A DNA stretch of 64,000 bases from Butyrivibrio sp. GTDB taxonomy: Bacteria > Bacillota > Clostridia > Lachnospirales > Lachnospiraceae. The notes under the pieces are model-generated. The model was not told the DNA's origin. It searched no databases and worked only from the letters and a program-made list of their open reading frames with translations. Of the stretch, positions 45,563 through 54,620 are shown one piece after another; positions within the stretch are counted from its first letter, which is position 1, and every line of letters starts with the position of its first letter. The translations under genes and the position numbers were made by a program. The stretch spans positions 159,488-223,487 of the forward strand of contig SVFY01000002.1 of the NCBI GenBank assembly GCA_015056625.1, read 5' to 3'.

Positions 45563-46503
45563 TGGGAAGAAAAAAGAGAGATACAATTGAATTTCGTTTT
45601 TATGAAGTACCCCAAGGCCAGGATTGTCTGGCTCTTCTTGGTGAGAGCTGGATAAGGGTTTATGGGATTGATGAAAAGTATCTTCACTTCCACAATCTTT
45701 TTGAGGTTGGATATTGCAGGAATGGGAAGGGCGAGCTTGTACTGGATGAGGAAATAAGACAGTATGAGACTTCAATGTTTTCCATAATCCCAGCCAATTA
45801 TCCCCACACTACCTTAAGCCCTGTGGCCAATTTCTGGGAGTATCTGTTCTTTGATGTAGATCAGATACTTAGAATGATCTATCCGGGAAATCCTACAAAA
45901 CAGAGAGAAGCAGCGGAGATAATCGACAAAAACGCTGACCTTATATACGAGCATGAACATCCTGAGATGGCCGAGGTGATCAAAAGGATCATGGAGGAGA
46001 TGAGGGATAAAAAGCCTTACTACATTGAGACAACCCAGAATCTTCTAAAGGCATTTGTTCTGATGCTCATCAGGTATCAGAGCCAGCAGGAAGCTGCAAG
46101 GAAGATGAGTATTGATGGAGATGATGGCTCTGCGATGATGCTCATAAGGCCAGCACTTGAGTATATAGACAAAAACTATGCTGATCCTATAAAGGTATCT
46201 GAGCTTGCTGAGAGCTGCAACATAAGTGAGCCCCATTTCAGGCGGATCTTTGTTGATACCATAAATATGTCGCCCGTTGACTATCTCAATCTTGTAAGGA
46301 TACAAAATGCCTGTAAGATAATGAATAAGACAGATCATTCCATGGAGGTTGTGGCATCTGAGTGCGGTTTTTCAACTTTCTCTACATTTAACCGCAACTT
46401 CAGGAAATTCCTTGATACTTCGCCATATCAGTGGAAAAAGAACAAAGACAACTACGAAAATAAACTCCTTAATTACAACATAAACGCTTTGAAGGGATGG
46501 TGA
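45562..46503 (+). CDS. AraC-family transcriptional regulator
   Basis: A 313-residue regulator. The N-terminal half is a cupin sugar-sensing domain (YLHFHNLFEVGYCRNGKGELVLDE..SIIPANYPHTT). The C-terminal about 100 residues hold two helix-turn-helix units: IKVSELAESCNISEPHFRRIFVDTINMSPVDYLNLVRI and MEVVASECGFSTFSTFNRNFRKF. It precedes the CUT1 transporter and beta-galactosidase locus, so it probably controls these genes in response to a galactoside. It nevertheless overlaps the cyclo-ligase gene by 1 base and may also be transcribed with it. A terminator separates it from the transporter. Confidence 0.92.
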   Translation: MGRKKRDTIEFRFYEVPQGQDCLALLGESWIRVYGIDEKYLHFHNLFEVGYCRNGKGELVLDEEIRQYETSMFSIIPANYPHTTLSPVANFWEYLFFDVDQILRMIYPGNPTKQREAAEIIDKNADLIYEHEHPEMAEVIKRIMEEMRDKKPYYIETTQNLLKAFVLMLIRYQSQQEAARKMSIDGDDGSAMMLIRPALEYIDKNYADPIKVSELAESCNISEPHFRRIFVDTINMSPVDYLNLVRIQNACKIMNKTDHSMEVVASECGFSTFSTFNRNFRKFLDTSPYQWKKNKDNYENKLLNYNINALKGW

Positions 46504-46568
46504 CAAAAGTTACTTAAAGGTTTACGAAAACTTTTTGTTCACATTTTCGACATATTTGATTGAAAATG

Positions 46569-46601
46569 CACATTTTATACTTTAAAATGTGTATTTTTTT
46601 T
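46569..46601 (+). terminator. Terminator after the AraC-family gene
   Basis: CACATTTTA-TACTT-TAAAATGTG followed by TAT8. The stem is AT-rich but perfect and has a long T-run. Confidence 0.75.
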
Positions 46602-46610
46602 ACCCTTAGT

Positions 46611-46619
46611 TGTTATAAT
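46611..46619 (+). promoter_or_regulatory. Extended -10 promoter of the sugar transporter locus
   Basis: TGTTATAAT: a perfect TATAAT with the extended TG, about 130 bases before the binding-protein ATG. There is no clear -35 hexamer, as expected for a promoter needing an AraC-type activator. Confidence 0.6.
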
Positions 46620-46635
46620 GTACACATAAACCGAT

Positions 46636-46654
46636 CGGAAACACCAAGTTTCCG
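46636..46654. promoter_or_regulatory. Inverted repeat in the leader of the binding-protein gene
   Basis: CGGAAAC-ACCAA-GTTTCCG, perfect 7-base arms, about 10 bases after the likely transcription start. It may be an operator or an mRNA 5' hairpin. Confidence 0.55.
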
Positions 46655-46750
46655 TCAAAATGTATAAGCCTATGTCACAGGTACTCATCTGACATATGTG
46701 CAATGTACATAAAGGTTGCAAATCATTTTTTCATTTAGGGAGGGTAAAAA

Positions 46751-48136
46751 ATGAAAAGAAAAGCACTATCAATTTTCCTTGCATCAGCTATGTCACTTTC
46801 ACTTTTAGCTGGATGCGGTGGCGCAGCAGACACAGCTACAACCACAACTGACAACACAGCAGACAACACAGCAGAGGCTCCAGCACAGGACGCAGCTACT
46901 GAGGCAGCTCCTACAGCTGACGTTGCATCTGAGGGTGAGCATGAGCTTTCAGTTTATGCTTGGGATAAGAACTTCAACATCCCTGCACTTGAGGCTGCTG
47001 AGAAGGCATATCAGGCAGTAGATCCTGACTTCAAGCTTAACATCGTTGAGCAGTCAGCATCATCAGACGTTGAGAATGCTGTCACACTTGCTGCTTCATC
47101 AGGCGATTACAGCCAGCTTCCTGACATAGTTCTTTTCCAGGATCACTACATCCAGAACTACGTAACAAACTATCCTGATGCATGGCTTGACCTTGAGGAT
47201 GCAGGAATTGACTGGTCAGACTTCGGTGCTGAGAAACTTTCATACTCTACAGTAGGCGGCAAGCACTACGGCGCTCCTGTAGACAACGGAACAGCAATTT
47301 TTGCTTATCGTACAGACATTCTTGAAGAGTGTGGCTACACAATTGATGATGTAACAGGAATCACTTGGGATGAGTGGCTTGAGATTGGCCGTGTTGTTAA
47401 AGAGAAGACAGGTAAGTACCTTGTTTCTATGGACCACAACGGAGACGATCTTCCTTACATGATGATGCAGGCTGAAGGCCAGTCACAGTGGAAGGATGGA
47501 GAGCCTAACTTCGTAAACAACGACACATTAAAGCAGGTTCTTAATGTTATTATCACAGGTGCTAAGGACGGCGTTATCTATCTTTGCAACGACTGGTCAG
47601 AGTACACAGATACATCAATCATCGGCGACCAGGTTGCTGGTGTATTCAATGGTAACTGGATCATTCCTACAATGCAGCAGGTATCTGAGAACAGTGGTAA
47701 GTGGGCGATCACAACAGCTCCTACACTTTCTGGAAAAGAAGGATACGCAGCTAACGGTGGTTCTTCACTTTACGTAACAAGCAACTGCTCAAAGCCTGAG
47801 CTTGCAAAGGCATTCCTTGCATACACATTCGGCGGCGGAGAAGGTGCTATGGCTACATATGATGACGCTCTTAGAAACGGTGGCGTTATCACATGCTGCA
47901 TTTCAGCTTCAAAGTCTTCTGTATACCAGGAAGGTGTTGATTTCTTCAATGGCCAGTCAATCTATGCTGATATCGTTTCAATGGGTGCTAACGTTCCTGT
48001 AGTAGAGCAGAACGATTTCCACTACTCAGCACGTACACAGATCCAGGCTGCTATCACAAACGTTATCAACGGATCAGACCTTGATACAGAGCTTCAGAAT
48101 GCAGAAGATCAGGTTAGATTTGAGATGGGGCTTTGA
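46751..48136 (+). CDS. Sugar ABC transporter substrate-binding lipoprotein (CUT1)
   Basis: A 461-residue extracellular binding protein. The signal peptide ends in the lipobox LLAGC, with Cys22 as the lipid anchor. A Thr/Ala/Asp-rich spacer of about 45 residues follows (DTATTTTDNTADNTAEAP) before the binding domain begins at ELSVYAWDKNFN. The fold is the family 1 solute-binding type, with sugar-contact regions such as LPDIVLFQDHYIQNY and FNGNWIIPTMQQ. It is strongly expressed, judging by GGGAGGG, a good promoter and biased codons. The two permeases follow after a structured gap. Its ligand is probably a galactose-containing oligosaccharide, inferred from the downstream GH2 enzyme. Confidence 0.94.
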   Translation: MKRKALSIFLASAMSLSLLAGCGGAADTATTTTDNTADNTAEAPAQDAATEAAPTADVASEGEHELSVYAWDKNFNIPALEAAEKAYQAVDPDFKLNIVEQSASSDVENAVTLAASSGDYSQLPDIVLFQDHYIQNYVTNYPDAWLDLEDAGIDWSDFGAEKLSYSTVGGKHYGAPVDNGTAIFAYRTDILEECGYTIDDVTGITWDEWLEIGRVVKEKTGKYLVSMDHNGDDLPYMMMQAEGQSQWKDGEPNFVNNDTLKQVLNVIITGAKDGVIYLCNDWSEYTDTSIIGDQVAGVFNGNWIIPTMQQVSENSGKWAITTAPTLSGKEGYAANGGSSLYVTSNCSKPELAKAFLAYTFGGGEGAMATYDDALRNGGVITCCISASKSSVYQEGVDFFNGQSIYADIVSMGANVPVVEQNDFHYSARTQIQAAITNVINGSDLDTELQNAEDQVRFEMGL

Positions 48137-48182
48137 CCTTGATTACTTAACGAGGTTTTTCACGAGTTTAGTAAGCTAGGTC

Positions 48183-48216
48183 GTTCTGGCGAGCACCTCT
48201 GGTGCGAGAGCAGAAC
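48183..48216 (+). other. Two-tier RNA hairpin after the binding-protein gene
   Basis: Outer arms GTTCTG/CAGAAC enclose an internal loop (GCGA against GAGAG) and inner arms GCACC-TCT-GGTGC. Likely an mRNA-processing or stability element separating binding protein from permeases. Confidence 0.55.
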
Positions 48217-48218
48217 TT

Positions 48219-48272
48219 CCTTATGAATATGGAATCATTCAAATGATCATCCTTATGAATCTGGAACCATTC
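48219..48272 (+). repeat. Two imperfect 22-base direct repeats
   Basis: CCTTATGAATATGGAATCATTC at 48219 and CCTTATGAATCTGGAACCATTC at 48251 differ at 2 of 22 positions and start 32 bases apart. They lie between the binding-protein and permease genes. Confidence 0.7.
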
Positions 48273-48296
48273 GAGATTTATTCAAAACATTCATAC

Positions 48297-48320
48297 GGGG
48301 AATCGGACTTCCGATTCCCC
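48297..48320 (+). terminator. GC-rich hairpin before the permease genes
   Basis: GGGGAATCGG-ACTT-CCGATTCCCC is a perfect 10-base stem followed by TATTTACT, a poor T-run. It could be a partial terminator or a 3' end protector that keeps binding-protein mRNA more abundant than permease mRNA. Confidence 0.55.
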
Positions 48321-48369
48321 TATTTACTAGAAATAATAAAGCTATTTAATGTCACAAAGGGGGACAACA

Positions 48370-49269
48370 ATGGGAAATAAGAAAAAAATGGGGCTCCTTG
48401 CCAAGCAAAGAGCTGCTGGATGGGCTTTTCTCTTTCTTGCGTCCGCAATGATCGTTGTTATGAGCTTTTACCCTATGGTACGGGCCCTTATTACATCATT
48501 TAAAACGGGCTCTTCAGCCAATCTTCAATGGGCAGATCCAATCATTTACAATTATAAGAGAATGTTTCAGGACAAGATGTTCATGAGATCAGTAGGAAAT
48601 ACATTCCTTTATCTCATTATCCAGGTTCCAATCATGCTTGTTCTGGCAATTCTGCTTGCACAGCTTTTAAATAACAAAGATCTTAAGTTCAAGGGACTTT
48701 TCCGCACATGCATATTCCTTCCTTGTGCTGTATCACTTGTTTCTTACTCACTTATCTTTAGATCGATCTTTGCTACACAGGGTCTTATAAATATCATCCT
48801 TCAGAAGATCGGAATCATCTCTGAGGGAATAAACTGGCTTGGAACCACATCTACTGCAAGAATCGTTATCATTATTGCCCTTATCTGGAGATGGACAGGA
48901 TATAACATGGTTTTCTATCTTGCAGGACTTCAGAATATCGAATATTCAGTGTATGAGGCAGCCAAGATCGATGGTGCAAATGGATGGAAGACTTTCTGGT
49001 ATGTAACAGTACCGCTCCTTAGACCAGTTATCATTATGACATTCATTATGTCAATAAATGGTACTTTGCAGCTCTTTGATGAGTCAGTCAACCTGACAAA
49101 CGGCGGACCTGCAAACACCACGATCACAATGTCTCACTACATTTACAATAACTCATTTGGACAGGGCGTTGCCAACTTTGGTTATGCATCTGCCATGTCA
49201 TTCTTTGTATTTATCCTTGTTGCTATACTTGCAGCAATAAACCTGAAAGTAGGTGATACACGTGACTAA
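48370..49269 (+). CDS. CUT1 sugar ABC transporter permease (MalF-like)
   Basis: First membrane subunit of the importer. AAAGGGGG is well spaced for the ATG at 48370, so I prefer it to the track start at 48349 (299 residues). Six hydrophobic helices are visible; the coupling loop is EAAKIDGANGWKTFWYVTVPLL. Near the end comes NGGPANTTITMSHYIYNNSF, typical of MalF-like CUT1 permeases. It overlaps the second permease start by 8 bases. No ATPase gene is in the locus, so it presumably shares an ATPase encoded elsewhere. Confidence 0.95.
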   Translation: MGNKKKMGLLAKQRAAGWAFLFLASAMIVVMSFYPMVRALITSFKTGSSANLQWADPIIYNYKRMFQDKMFMRSVGNTFLYLIIQVPIMLVLAILLAQLLNNKDLKFKGLFRTCIFLPCAVSLVSYSLIFRSIFATQGLINIILQKIGIISEGINWLGTTSTARIVIIIALIWRWTGYNMVFYLAGLQNIEYSVYEAAKIDGANGWKTFWYVTVPLLRPVIIMTFIMSINGTLQLFDESVNLTNGGPANTTITMSHYIYNNSFGQGVANFGYASAMSFFVFILVAILAAINLKVGDTRD

Positions 49270-50101
49270 GACTAAGAAAAAATACAATAAGAGTGCTACA
49301 CAAAAAAGACTCATTCCTACATACATTTTTCTTGTTATAGCGTCATTTTTCTCGGTATTTCCTCTGTACTGGATGTTTACTGCCGCAACAAATATGACTG
49401 TTGATGTATCAAGAGGTAAATTGTGGTTTGGCACACACCTTGTAGAAAACTTTAATAACCTTGTGGCATCTACAAACCTTTGGAAAGCCTTCGGGAATTC
49501 ATGCCTTTACTCAACAGCCCAGACCATACTTTGTATCTTTGTATGTTCACTGGCTGGATATGGGTTTGAGCTTTATCATGACAAGGGAAAAGACATTTTA
49601 TTCGCCATACTTCTTATGGCAATGATGATCCCTGGTGTTGCTACCATGATCCCTCTGTTTACAATGATGAGTAAGTTCCATTTTCTCAATACAGTATGGG
49701 GCTTTGCACTTCCAGGTATCTCTACACCATTTATGATCATGATGTTCAGGCAGAACTCACGTAATTTCCCTCCGGATATCATGGAGGCAGCAAGAATAGA
49801 CGGCCTTTCAGAATTTGCCATATTCTTCCGCATGTATATGCCTGTAATGAAGTCTACTTACGCAGCAGCTGCAGTTATTGTCTTTATGAATTCCTGGAAT
49901 GCTTATATGTGGCCAAGAGTCGTAATGACAGACAACAGAGCACAGACAATGCCAATGCTTATTGCAAACCTTGCTGGAGGCTATACAATTGACTACGGAA
50001 TGCTGATGATGGGAGTATTGTTCTGTTCACTTCCTACCATGTTTGTATTCTTCGTGCTTCAGAGACAGTTTGCTGAAGGTATAACAGGTTCTGTTAAATA
50101 A
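49262..50101 (+). CDS. CUT1 sugar ABC transporter permease (MalG-like)
   Basis: Second membrane subunit of the importer. The track starts at GTG 49253, but AGGTGAT directly precedes a second GTG at 49262, which is better placed; the product is then 279 residues (TKTKKKYNK...). Six hydrophobic helices; coupling loop EAARIDGLSEFAIFFRMYMPVMK; and the MNSWNAYMWPRVV segment in the last third, typical of MalG-like proteins. The overlap with the first permease shows translational coupling. It is followed by the GH2 gene after 19 bases. Confidence 0.95.
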   Translation: MTKTKKKYNKSATQKRLIPTYIFLVIASFFSVFPLYWMFTAATNMTVDVSRGKLWFGTHLVENFNNLVASTNLWKAFGNSCLYSTAQTILCIFVCSLAGYGFELYHDKGKDILFAILLMAMMIPGVATMIPLFTMMSKFHFLNTVWGFALPGISTPFMIMMFRQNSRNFPPDIMEAARIDGLSEFAIFFRMYMPVMKSTYAAAAVIVFMNSWNAYMWPRVVMTDNRAQTMPMLIANLAGGYTIDYGMLMMGVLFCSLPTMFVFFVLQRQFAEGITGSVK

Positions 50102-50120
50102 AAAGATTGAGGAAAAAGTT

Positions 50121-53100
50121 ATGGAAAAATTTGTTTATGACATTGTTGGAGACCCTAAGGTATTTGAACAAAACAGGCTTCCGGCGCATTCTGATCATAT
50201 TGCTTTTAAGTCTTTTTCAGAGCTTATGGCAGGAAAAACAAGCTACAGGATACCCCTTGATGGAGTGTGGGAGTTCCACTATTCAAAAAACATCAAGGAT
50301 GCACCAGTAGACTTTTTTGAGAATTCTTACGACACCTTTGGATGGGACAGGATACATGTTCCTGCCCACATCCAGATGGAAGGGTATGACAAACCTCAGT
50401 ATGTAAACGTGCAGTATCCATGGGATGGAAGAGAGAGCCTCACACCCCCTGAAATACCACAGACCTTTAACCCTGTTGGTGACTACGTTAAGCACTTTTA
50501 TCTTCCAGAGGACTTTGGTAAAAACAAGGTACACATCTCATTTGAAGGTGTTGAGAGCGGCTTTGCGCTGTGGCTCAATGGACAGTATGTAGGATACAGC
50601 GAGAACTCTTTTGACCCAGCTGAGTTTGACCTTACAGATAAGCTGCAATCTGGCGACAACAGGCTCTGTGTAAGGGTGTTTAAGTGGACAAGCGGAAGCT
50701 GGTGTGAGGATCAGGATTTCTTCAGATTCTCAGGTATATTCAGAAGTGTTTATCTTTTAAGTATTCCGGTAACTCATCTGTATGACCTTAAGACAATACC
50801 TGTACTTGATGAAAGCTTAAAAAGCGGAAGCCTTAAGTTCGAGTTTACAACTATGGGCAGCGGCTCTATTGACCTTAAACTTTTGCATGAGGGAGAGAAG
50901 GTACTTGAGGGCAATATTCCTCTTTCTGACAGTGGAAACACTCATGGAAGCTGTGATGTGAATGGACCTTTGCTTTGGAGTGCTGAAGAGCCTAACCTCT
51001 ATGAACTTCTTCTTACTGTAAAGGATAAAGGCGGAAAAGTAACTGAGGTTATAAGGCAGAATGTGGGCTTCAGGCGCTTTGAGATGAAAGATGGCCTGAT
51101 GCTCCTTAACGGAAAGAGAATAGTATTTAAGGGCGTCAACAGACACGAGTTTTCAAATAAGAATGGAAGAGTGCCAAGTAAAGATGAGCTTTTAACTGAC
51201 ATTCTCACCATGAAGAGAAACAACATCAATGCCATAAGAACAAGCCATTATCCTGACGCATCCCCTCTTTATGAGCTGTGCGATATCTATGGCCTTTATC
51301 TTATTGCTGAAAACAACCTTGAGACCCACGGAACCTGGGAGCCTTTTGAGAGAGGCGCCAAGGGCGAGGACTACGTTGTGCCAAGGGATAATCTGGACTG
51401 GGAAGGACTTCTTTTAGACAGGGTAAATTCCTGCTATCAGAGGGATAAAAACCATCCTTCGATACTTATCTGGTCTTGCGGTAATGAAGCTCACGGCGGC
51501 GTTGTGCTTCATAAGATGGCATCTCTTTTCAAGGAGCTTGATAAGAACAGGCTGGTTCACTATGAAGGTCTTTTCCATGACAGAAGATATCCTGATACTT
51601 CTGATATGGAGAGCCAGATGTATCCACCAGCTGCTGCCATTAAGAAGTTTCTTGATGAGAATAAAGAAAAGCCTTTTATCTGCTGCGAATATTCCCATGC
51701 AATGGGAAATTCCTGCGGCGGAATGCATCTTTACACTGATCTTACTGATACAGAGCCAAGGTATCAAGGCGGATTTATCTGGGATTACATAGACCAGTCC
51801 ATAACTAAGAAGGACCGCTACGGAAAAGAATTTGAAGCATACGGCGGTGACTTTGACGAAAGACCAAATGATGGCAACTTTAGTGGCAATGGAATCTGCT
51901 ACGGCGATAGAACTCCTTCTCCAAAGATGCAGGAGGTTAAGTTCAACTATCAGAACATTTCCGTAGAGTTTGATAAGAGCGGCAAGAAGTTCAAGGTTAT
52001 AAACAAGAATCTTTTTGTCAACACGGACTCGTTTGACTGCTTTGCGCATCTTTCTGTCAATGGAATTGAAAAGTTGAAAGAAAAGATCGAGGTTTCAGTA
52101 ATGCCTCTTTCTACTAAGAGCTTTAATGTTCCTTCTGACATTCTTGAAAGCATATCGGTCATGGATGAGGCAAATTCTGTAAAGGATGAGAATACTGAGT
52201 ATGTTCTTACAGTATCCTTTGTCCTTAAGGAGGATAGTCTCTTTGCAGCTAAGGGCCATGAGGTAGCATTTGGACAGACTGTAGTAAAAAGCTCCTTTAA
52301 GGAGCATGAGTGCAAGCTTCCTCTTAAGTTTGTCCTTGGAAATAATAATGTTGGAATATATGGACAGGATTTCTCATGCATGTTCAGCTATCCAAATGCA
52401 AGCCTCTTATCCTATGTGTACTGCGGCCGAGAAATGATGATAAAAAATCCTCTTCCAAATTTCTGGAGAGCGCCAGTTGATAACGACAACGGTTACATGA
52501 TGACAAGCAGGTATTCCCAGTGGAAGATCGCAAGCCTTTATCCCACACTTAGAAGGCCTGATGCACCATTTGTAATGCCTGATGTTATTCCAGGCCCGAC
52601 AAGCATAACGATCAGATACACCTACTTTATGCCAACAACTCCAGAAACTGAGTGCCATGTGACCTATGAGGTGTTTGGTGATGGTGTCATCAGATGCGAG
52701 CTTGATATGGACCTTAATGAGGAGCTTCCAGACCTTCCTGAATTTGGAATGATCTTTAAGCTCTCAGCTGACTTTGACCAGGTATCCTGGTACGGACTTG
52801 GACCGGAAGAGACTTACGCTGACAGGAAACGAGGCGGTAAGCTGGGGCTTTATCAGAATGAGGTAAAAGACAACATGGCAAAATACCTTGTTCCTCAGGA
52901 GTGTGGAAACAAGTGTGATGTTCGCTTTGCCAAGGTTACTGACAAGCGCGGCAGAGGAATGATGTTCTTTGGAAGACCATTTAACTTCAGTGCACTGCCA
53001 TACAGCCCTCATGAGCTTGAAAATGCAATGCACCCATACGAACTTCCAAAAGTGCATTACACCTATGTAAAAACATCTCTTATGCAGATGGGAATTGCAG

Positions 53101-53192
53101 GAGATGACAGCTGGGGATCAAGACCTCATGAAGAATTCAGACTTCCAGGAAAAGGACAGTTAAAATATGATTTCTACTTCAGAGGAATCTGA
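50121..53192 (+). CDS. lacZ: Beta-galactosidase, GH2 family (LacZ-type)
   Basis: Cleaves terminal beta-D-galactose from imported oligosaccharides in the cytoplasm; no signal peptide. At 1023 residues it is as long as E. coli LacZ and has the same five-domain order: jelly-roll sugar-binding domain, immunoglobulin-like domain, the TIM barrel from about residue 330, a second immunoglobulin-like domain, and the large C-terminal beta-sandwich. Catalytic acid/base Glu456 is in WSCGNEAHGG and nucleophile Glu523 in CCEYSHAMGNS. RTSHYPDASPLYELCD and NRHEF are also conserved. It is the last gene of the locus and has GAGGA before the ATG. Substrate could be galactan or galactosylated hemicellulose fragments as well as lactose. 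Confidence 0.96.
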   Translation: MEKFVYDIVGDPKVFEQNRLPAHSDHIAFKSFSELMAGKTSYRIPLDGVWEFHYSKNIKDAPVDFFENSYDTFGWDRIHVPAHIQMEGYDKPQYVNVQYPWDGRESLTPPEIPQTFNPVGDYVKHFYLPEDFGKNKVHISFEGVESGFALWLNGQYVGYSENSFDPAEFDLTDKLQSGDNRLCVRVFKWTSGSWCEDQDFFRFSGIFRSVYLLSIPVTHLYDLKTIPVLDESLKSGSLKFEFTTMGSGSIDLKLLHEGEKVLEGNIPLSDSGNTHGSCDVNGPLLWSAEEPNLYELLLTVKDKGGKVTEVIRQNVGFRRFEMKDGLMLLNGKRIVFKGVNRHEFSNKNGRVPSKDELLTDILTMKRNNINAIRTSHYPDASPLYELCDIYGLYLIAENNLETHGTWEPFERGAKGEDYVVPRDNLDWEGLLLDRVNSCYQRDKNHPSILIWSCGNEAHGGVVLHKMASLFKELDKNRLVHYEGLFHDRRYPDTSDMESQMYPPAAAIKKFLDENKEKPFICCEYSHAMGNSCGGMHLYTDLTDTEPRYQGGFIWDYIDQSITKKDRYGKEFEAYGGDFDERPNDGNFSGNGICYGDRTPSPKMQEVKFNYQNISVEFDKSGKKFKVINKNLFVNTDSFDCFAHLSVNGIEKLKEKIEVSVMPLSTKSFNVPSDILESISVMDEANSVKDENTEYVLTVSFVLKEDSLFAAKGHEVAFGQTVVKSSFKEHECKLPLKFVLGNNNVGIYGQDFSCMFSYPNASLLSYVYCGREMMIKNPLPNFWRAPVDNDNGYMMTSRYSQWKIASLYPTLRRPDAPFVMPDVIPGPTSITIRYTYFMPTTPETECHVTYEVFGDGVIRCELDMDLNEELPDLPEFGMIFKLSADFDQVSWYGLGPEETYADRKRGGKLGLYQNEVKDNMAKYLVPQECGNKCDVRFAKVTDKRGRGMMFFGRPFNFSALPYSPHELENAMHPYELPKVHYTYVKTSLMQMGIAGDDSWGSRPHEEFRLPGKGQLKYDFYFRGI

Positions 53193-53224
53193 TAATAGAA
53201 TGATCATAGAATTTTGAAGTGTGT

Positions 53225-53256
53225 CCCGGATGCCTTTTGGTATCCGGGGCTTTTTT
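53225..53256 (+). terminator. Terminator of the beta-galactosidase locus
   Basis: CCCGGATGCC-TTTT-GGTATCCGGG, then GCTTTTTTG. A strong, canonical hairpin. Confidence 0.95.
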
Positions 53257-53278
53257 GCCTTTAAAAGCTCATGAAAGC

Positions 53279-53307
53279 TAGACATTTCAGTGTTCATATG
53301 TGATAAT
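53279..53307 (+). promoter_or_regulatory. proA promoter
   Basis: TAGACA, 17 bases, then GATAAT with extended TG (TGTGATAAT). Lies between the lac-locus terminator and proA. Confidence 0.65.
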
Positions 53308-53324
53308 CTAGTAGTGTGTTAAAG

Positions 53325-53345
53325 GCCCTGCAAATGATGCAGGGC
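53325..53345 (+). promoter_or_regulatory. Hairpin in the proA leader
   Basis: GCCCTGCA-AATGA-TGCAGGGC, a perfect 8-base stem about 10 bases into the predicted transcript, followed by TTAGTTTT. It may be an attenuator or a 5' stabiliser. Confidence 0.5.
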
Positions 53346-53374
53346 TTAGTTTTAAAATGAAGGGATGAAATGGC

Positions 53375-54619
53375 ATGAATCTTACAGAACTTTGCAAAAA
53401 GGCAAAAGCTGCTAAATACGAAGTGGCCAGCCTTTCTACCACCCAGAAAAATGATGCACTTACATTTATAGCTGATGAGCTTGTTTCAAATAGTGACAGT
53501 ATTATTAAGGCCAATGCCCTGGATGTCAAAAAAGGACAGGAAAATGGTATGCATGAAGGTCTTGTTGACAGGCTCCTTCTCAATGAAAAAAGGATTGAGG
53601 CTATAGCAGAGGGACTTAGGCAAGTGGCAGCACTTCCAGATCCTAATGGCGAAGAGCTTGAGCATTTTGAAAGACCCAATGGCCTTAAGCTTAAAAAGGT
53701 AAGGGTTCCACTTGGCGTTATAGGTATCATATATGAATCAAGACCCAACGTTACAGCAGATGCCTTTGCTCTTACATTTAAGGCTGGCAATGCAGTAGTT
53801 CTAAAGGGCGGAAGTGATGCTATAAACAGCAATATCGCAATAGCTGATGTGTGCAGAAATGCACTTACTAAAAAGGGCATTACACCTGATGCCATTCAGC
53901 TCATTGAGGATACAGACAGAAAGGTTACTGCTGAGTTTATGAAGATGAATGAGTACGTTGATGTGCTTATTCCAAGAGGCGGTGCCGGACTTATAAGGTC
54001 TGTAGTTGAAAATTCCACAATACCTGTAATAGAGACAGGCAGCGGCAACTGCCATATCTATGTGGATAAGGAAGCTGACCTTGATAAAGCCATTCCAATT
54101 ATCATAAATGCAAAAACCCAGAGGATCGGTGTCTGCAATGCAGCAGAATCACTTATTGTCCATGAGGATATAAGAGAAAAGTTCTTACCACTCTTTTCAA
54201 AGGCCATGAAGGAACACAGCGTTGAAGTAAGGGCAGATGAGGGCAGCAAATCCTTTATAGATGGCGCAATAGACGCCACAACTGATGATTTTGGAAAAGA
54301 GTACCTTGACTACATCATCTCAGTTAAGACAGTTAAGGATGTGGATGAAGCCATAGAGCATATCAACAGATATAATACCGGCCATTCTGAATCCATAATT
54401 ACTGAAAATAAAACTACAGCCCAGAGGTTCCTTGACCGCGTTGATGCAGCATGTGTCTATGTCAATGCCTCAACAAGATTCACTGATGGCTTTGAATTTG
54501 GATTTGGTGCTGAGATAGGAATAAGCACACAGAAGCTCCACGCCAGAGGCCCAATGGGACTTAGGGAACTTACCTCCTACAAATACCAGATTTATGGAGA
54601 AGGGCAGATTAGAGGATAA
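53375..54619 (+). CDS. proA: Gamma-glutamyl phosphate reductase
   Basis: Second step of proline synthesis: reduces glutamyl 5-phosphate to glutamate semialdehyde with NADPH. The 414-residue protein belongs to the aldehyde dehydrogenase fold. Visible are [40 protein letters not shown], the [13 protein letters not shown] region, [12 protein letters not shown], the catalytic Cys in [14 protein letters not shown], and the C-terminal [30 protein letters not shown]. Its partner proB is 27 kb upstream on the other strand. It has its own promoter with a leader hairpin. The aldolase-like gene begins 1 base after its stop. Confidence 0.97.
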   Translation: MNLTELCKKAKAAKYEVASLSTTQKNDALTFIADELVSNSDSIIKANALDVKKGQENGMHEGLVDRLLLNEKRIEAIAEGLRQVAALPDPNGEELEHFERPNGLKLKKVRVPLGVIGIIYESRPNVTADAFALTFKAGNAVVLKGGSDAINSNIAIADVCRNALTKKGITPDAIQLIEDTDRKVTAEFMKMNEYVDVLIPRGGAGLIRSVVENSTIPVIETGSGNCHIYVDKEADLDKAIPIIINAKTQRIGVCNAAESLIVHEDIREKFLPLFSKAMKEHSVEVRADEGSKSFIDGAIDATTDDFGKEYLDYIISVKTVKDVDEAIEHINRYNTGHSESIITENKTTAQRFLDRVDAACVYVNASTRFTDGFEFGFGAEIGISTQKLHARGPMGLRELTSYKYQIYGEGQIRG

Positions 54620-54620
54620 C

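Noticed and set aside
51414-52049. 211-residue minus-strand ORF inside the beta-galactosidase gene
   Set aside because: Shadow ORF opposite the catalytic domain; no supporting signal.
53308-53895. 195-residue minus-strand ORF over the proA promoter and 5' part
   Set aside because: Antisense of proA; contains no known domain and would cross the leader hairpin.
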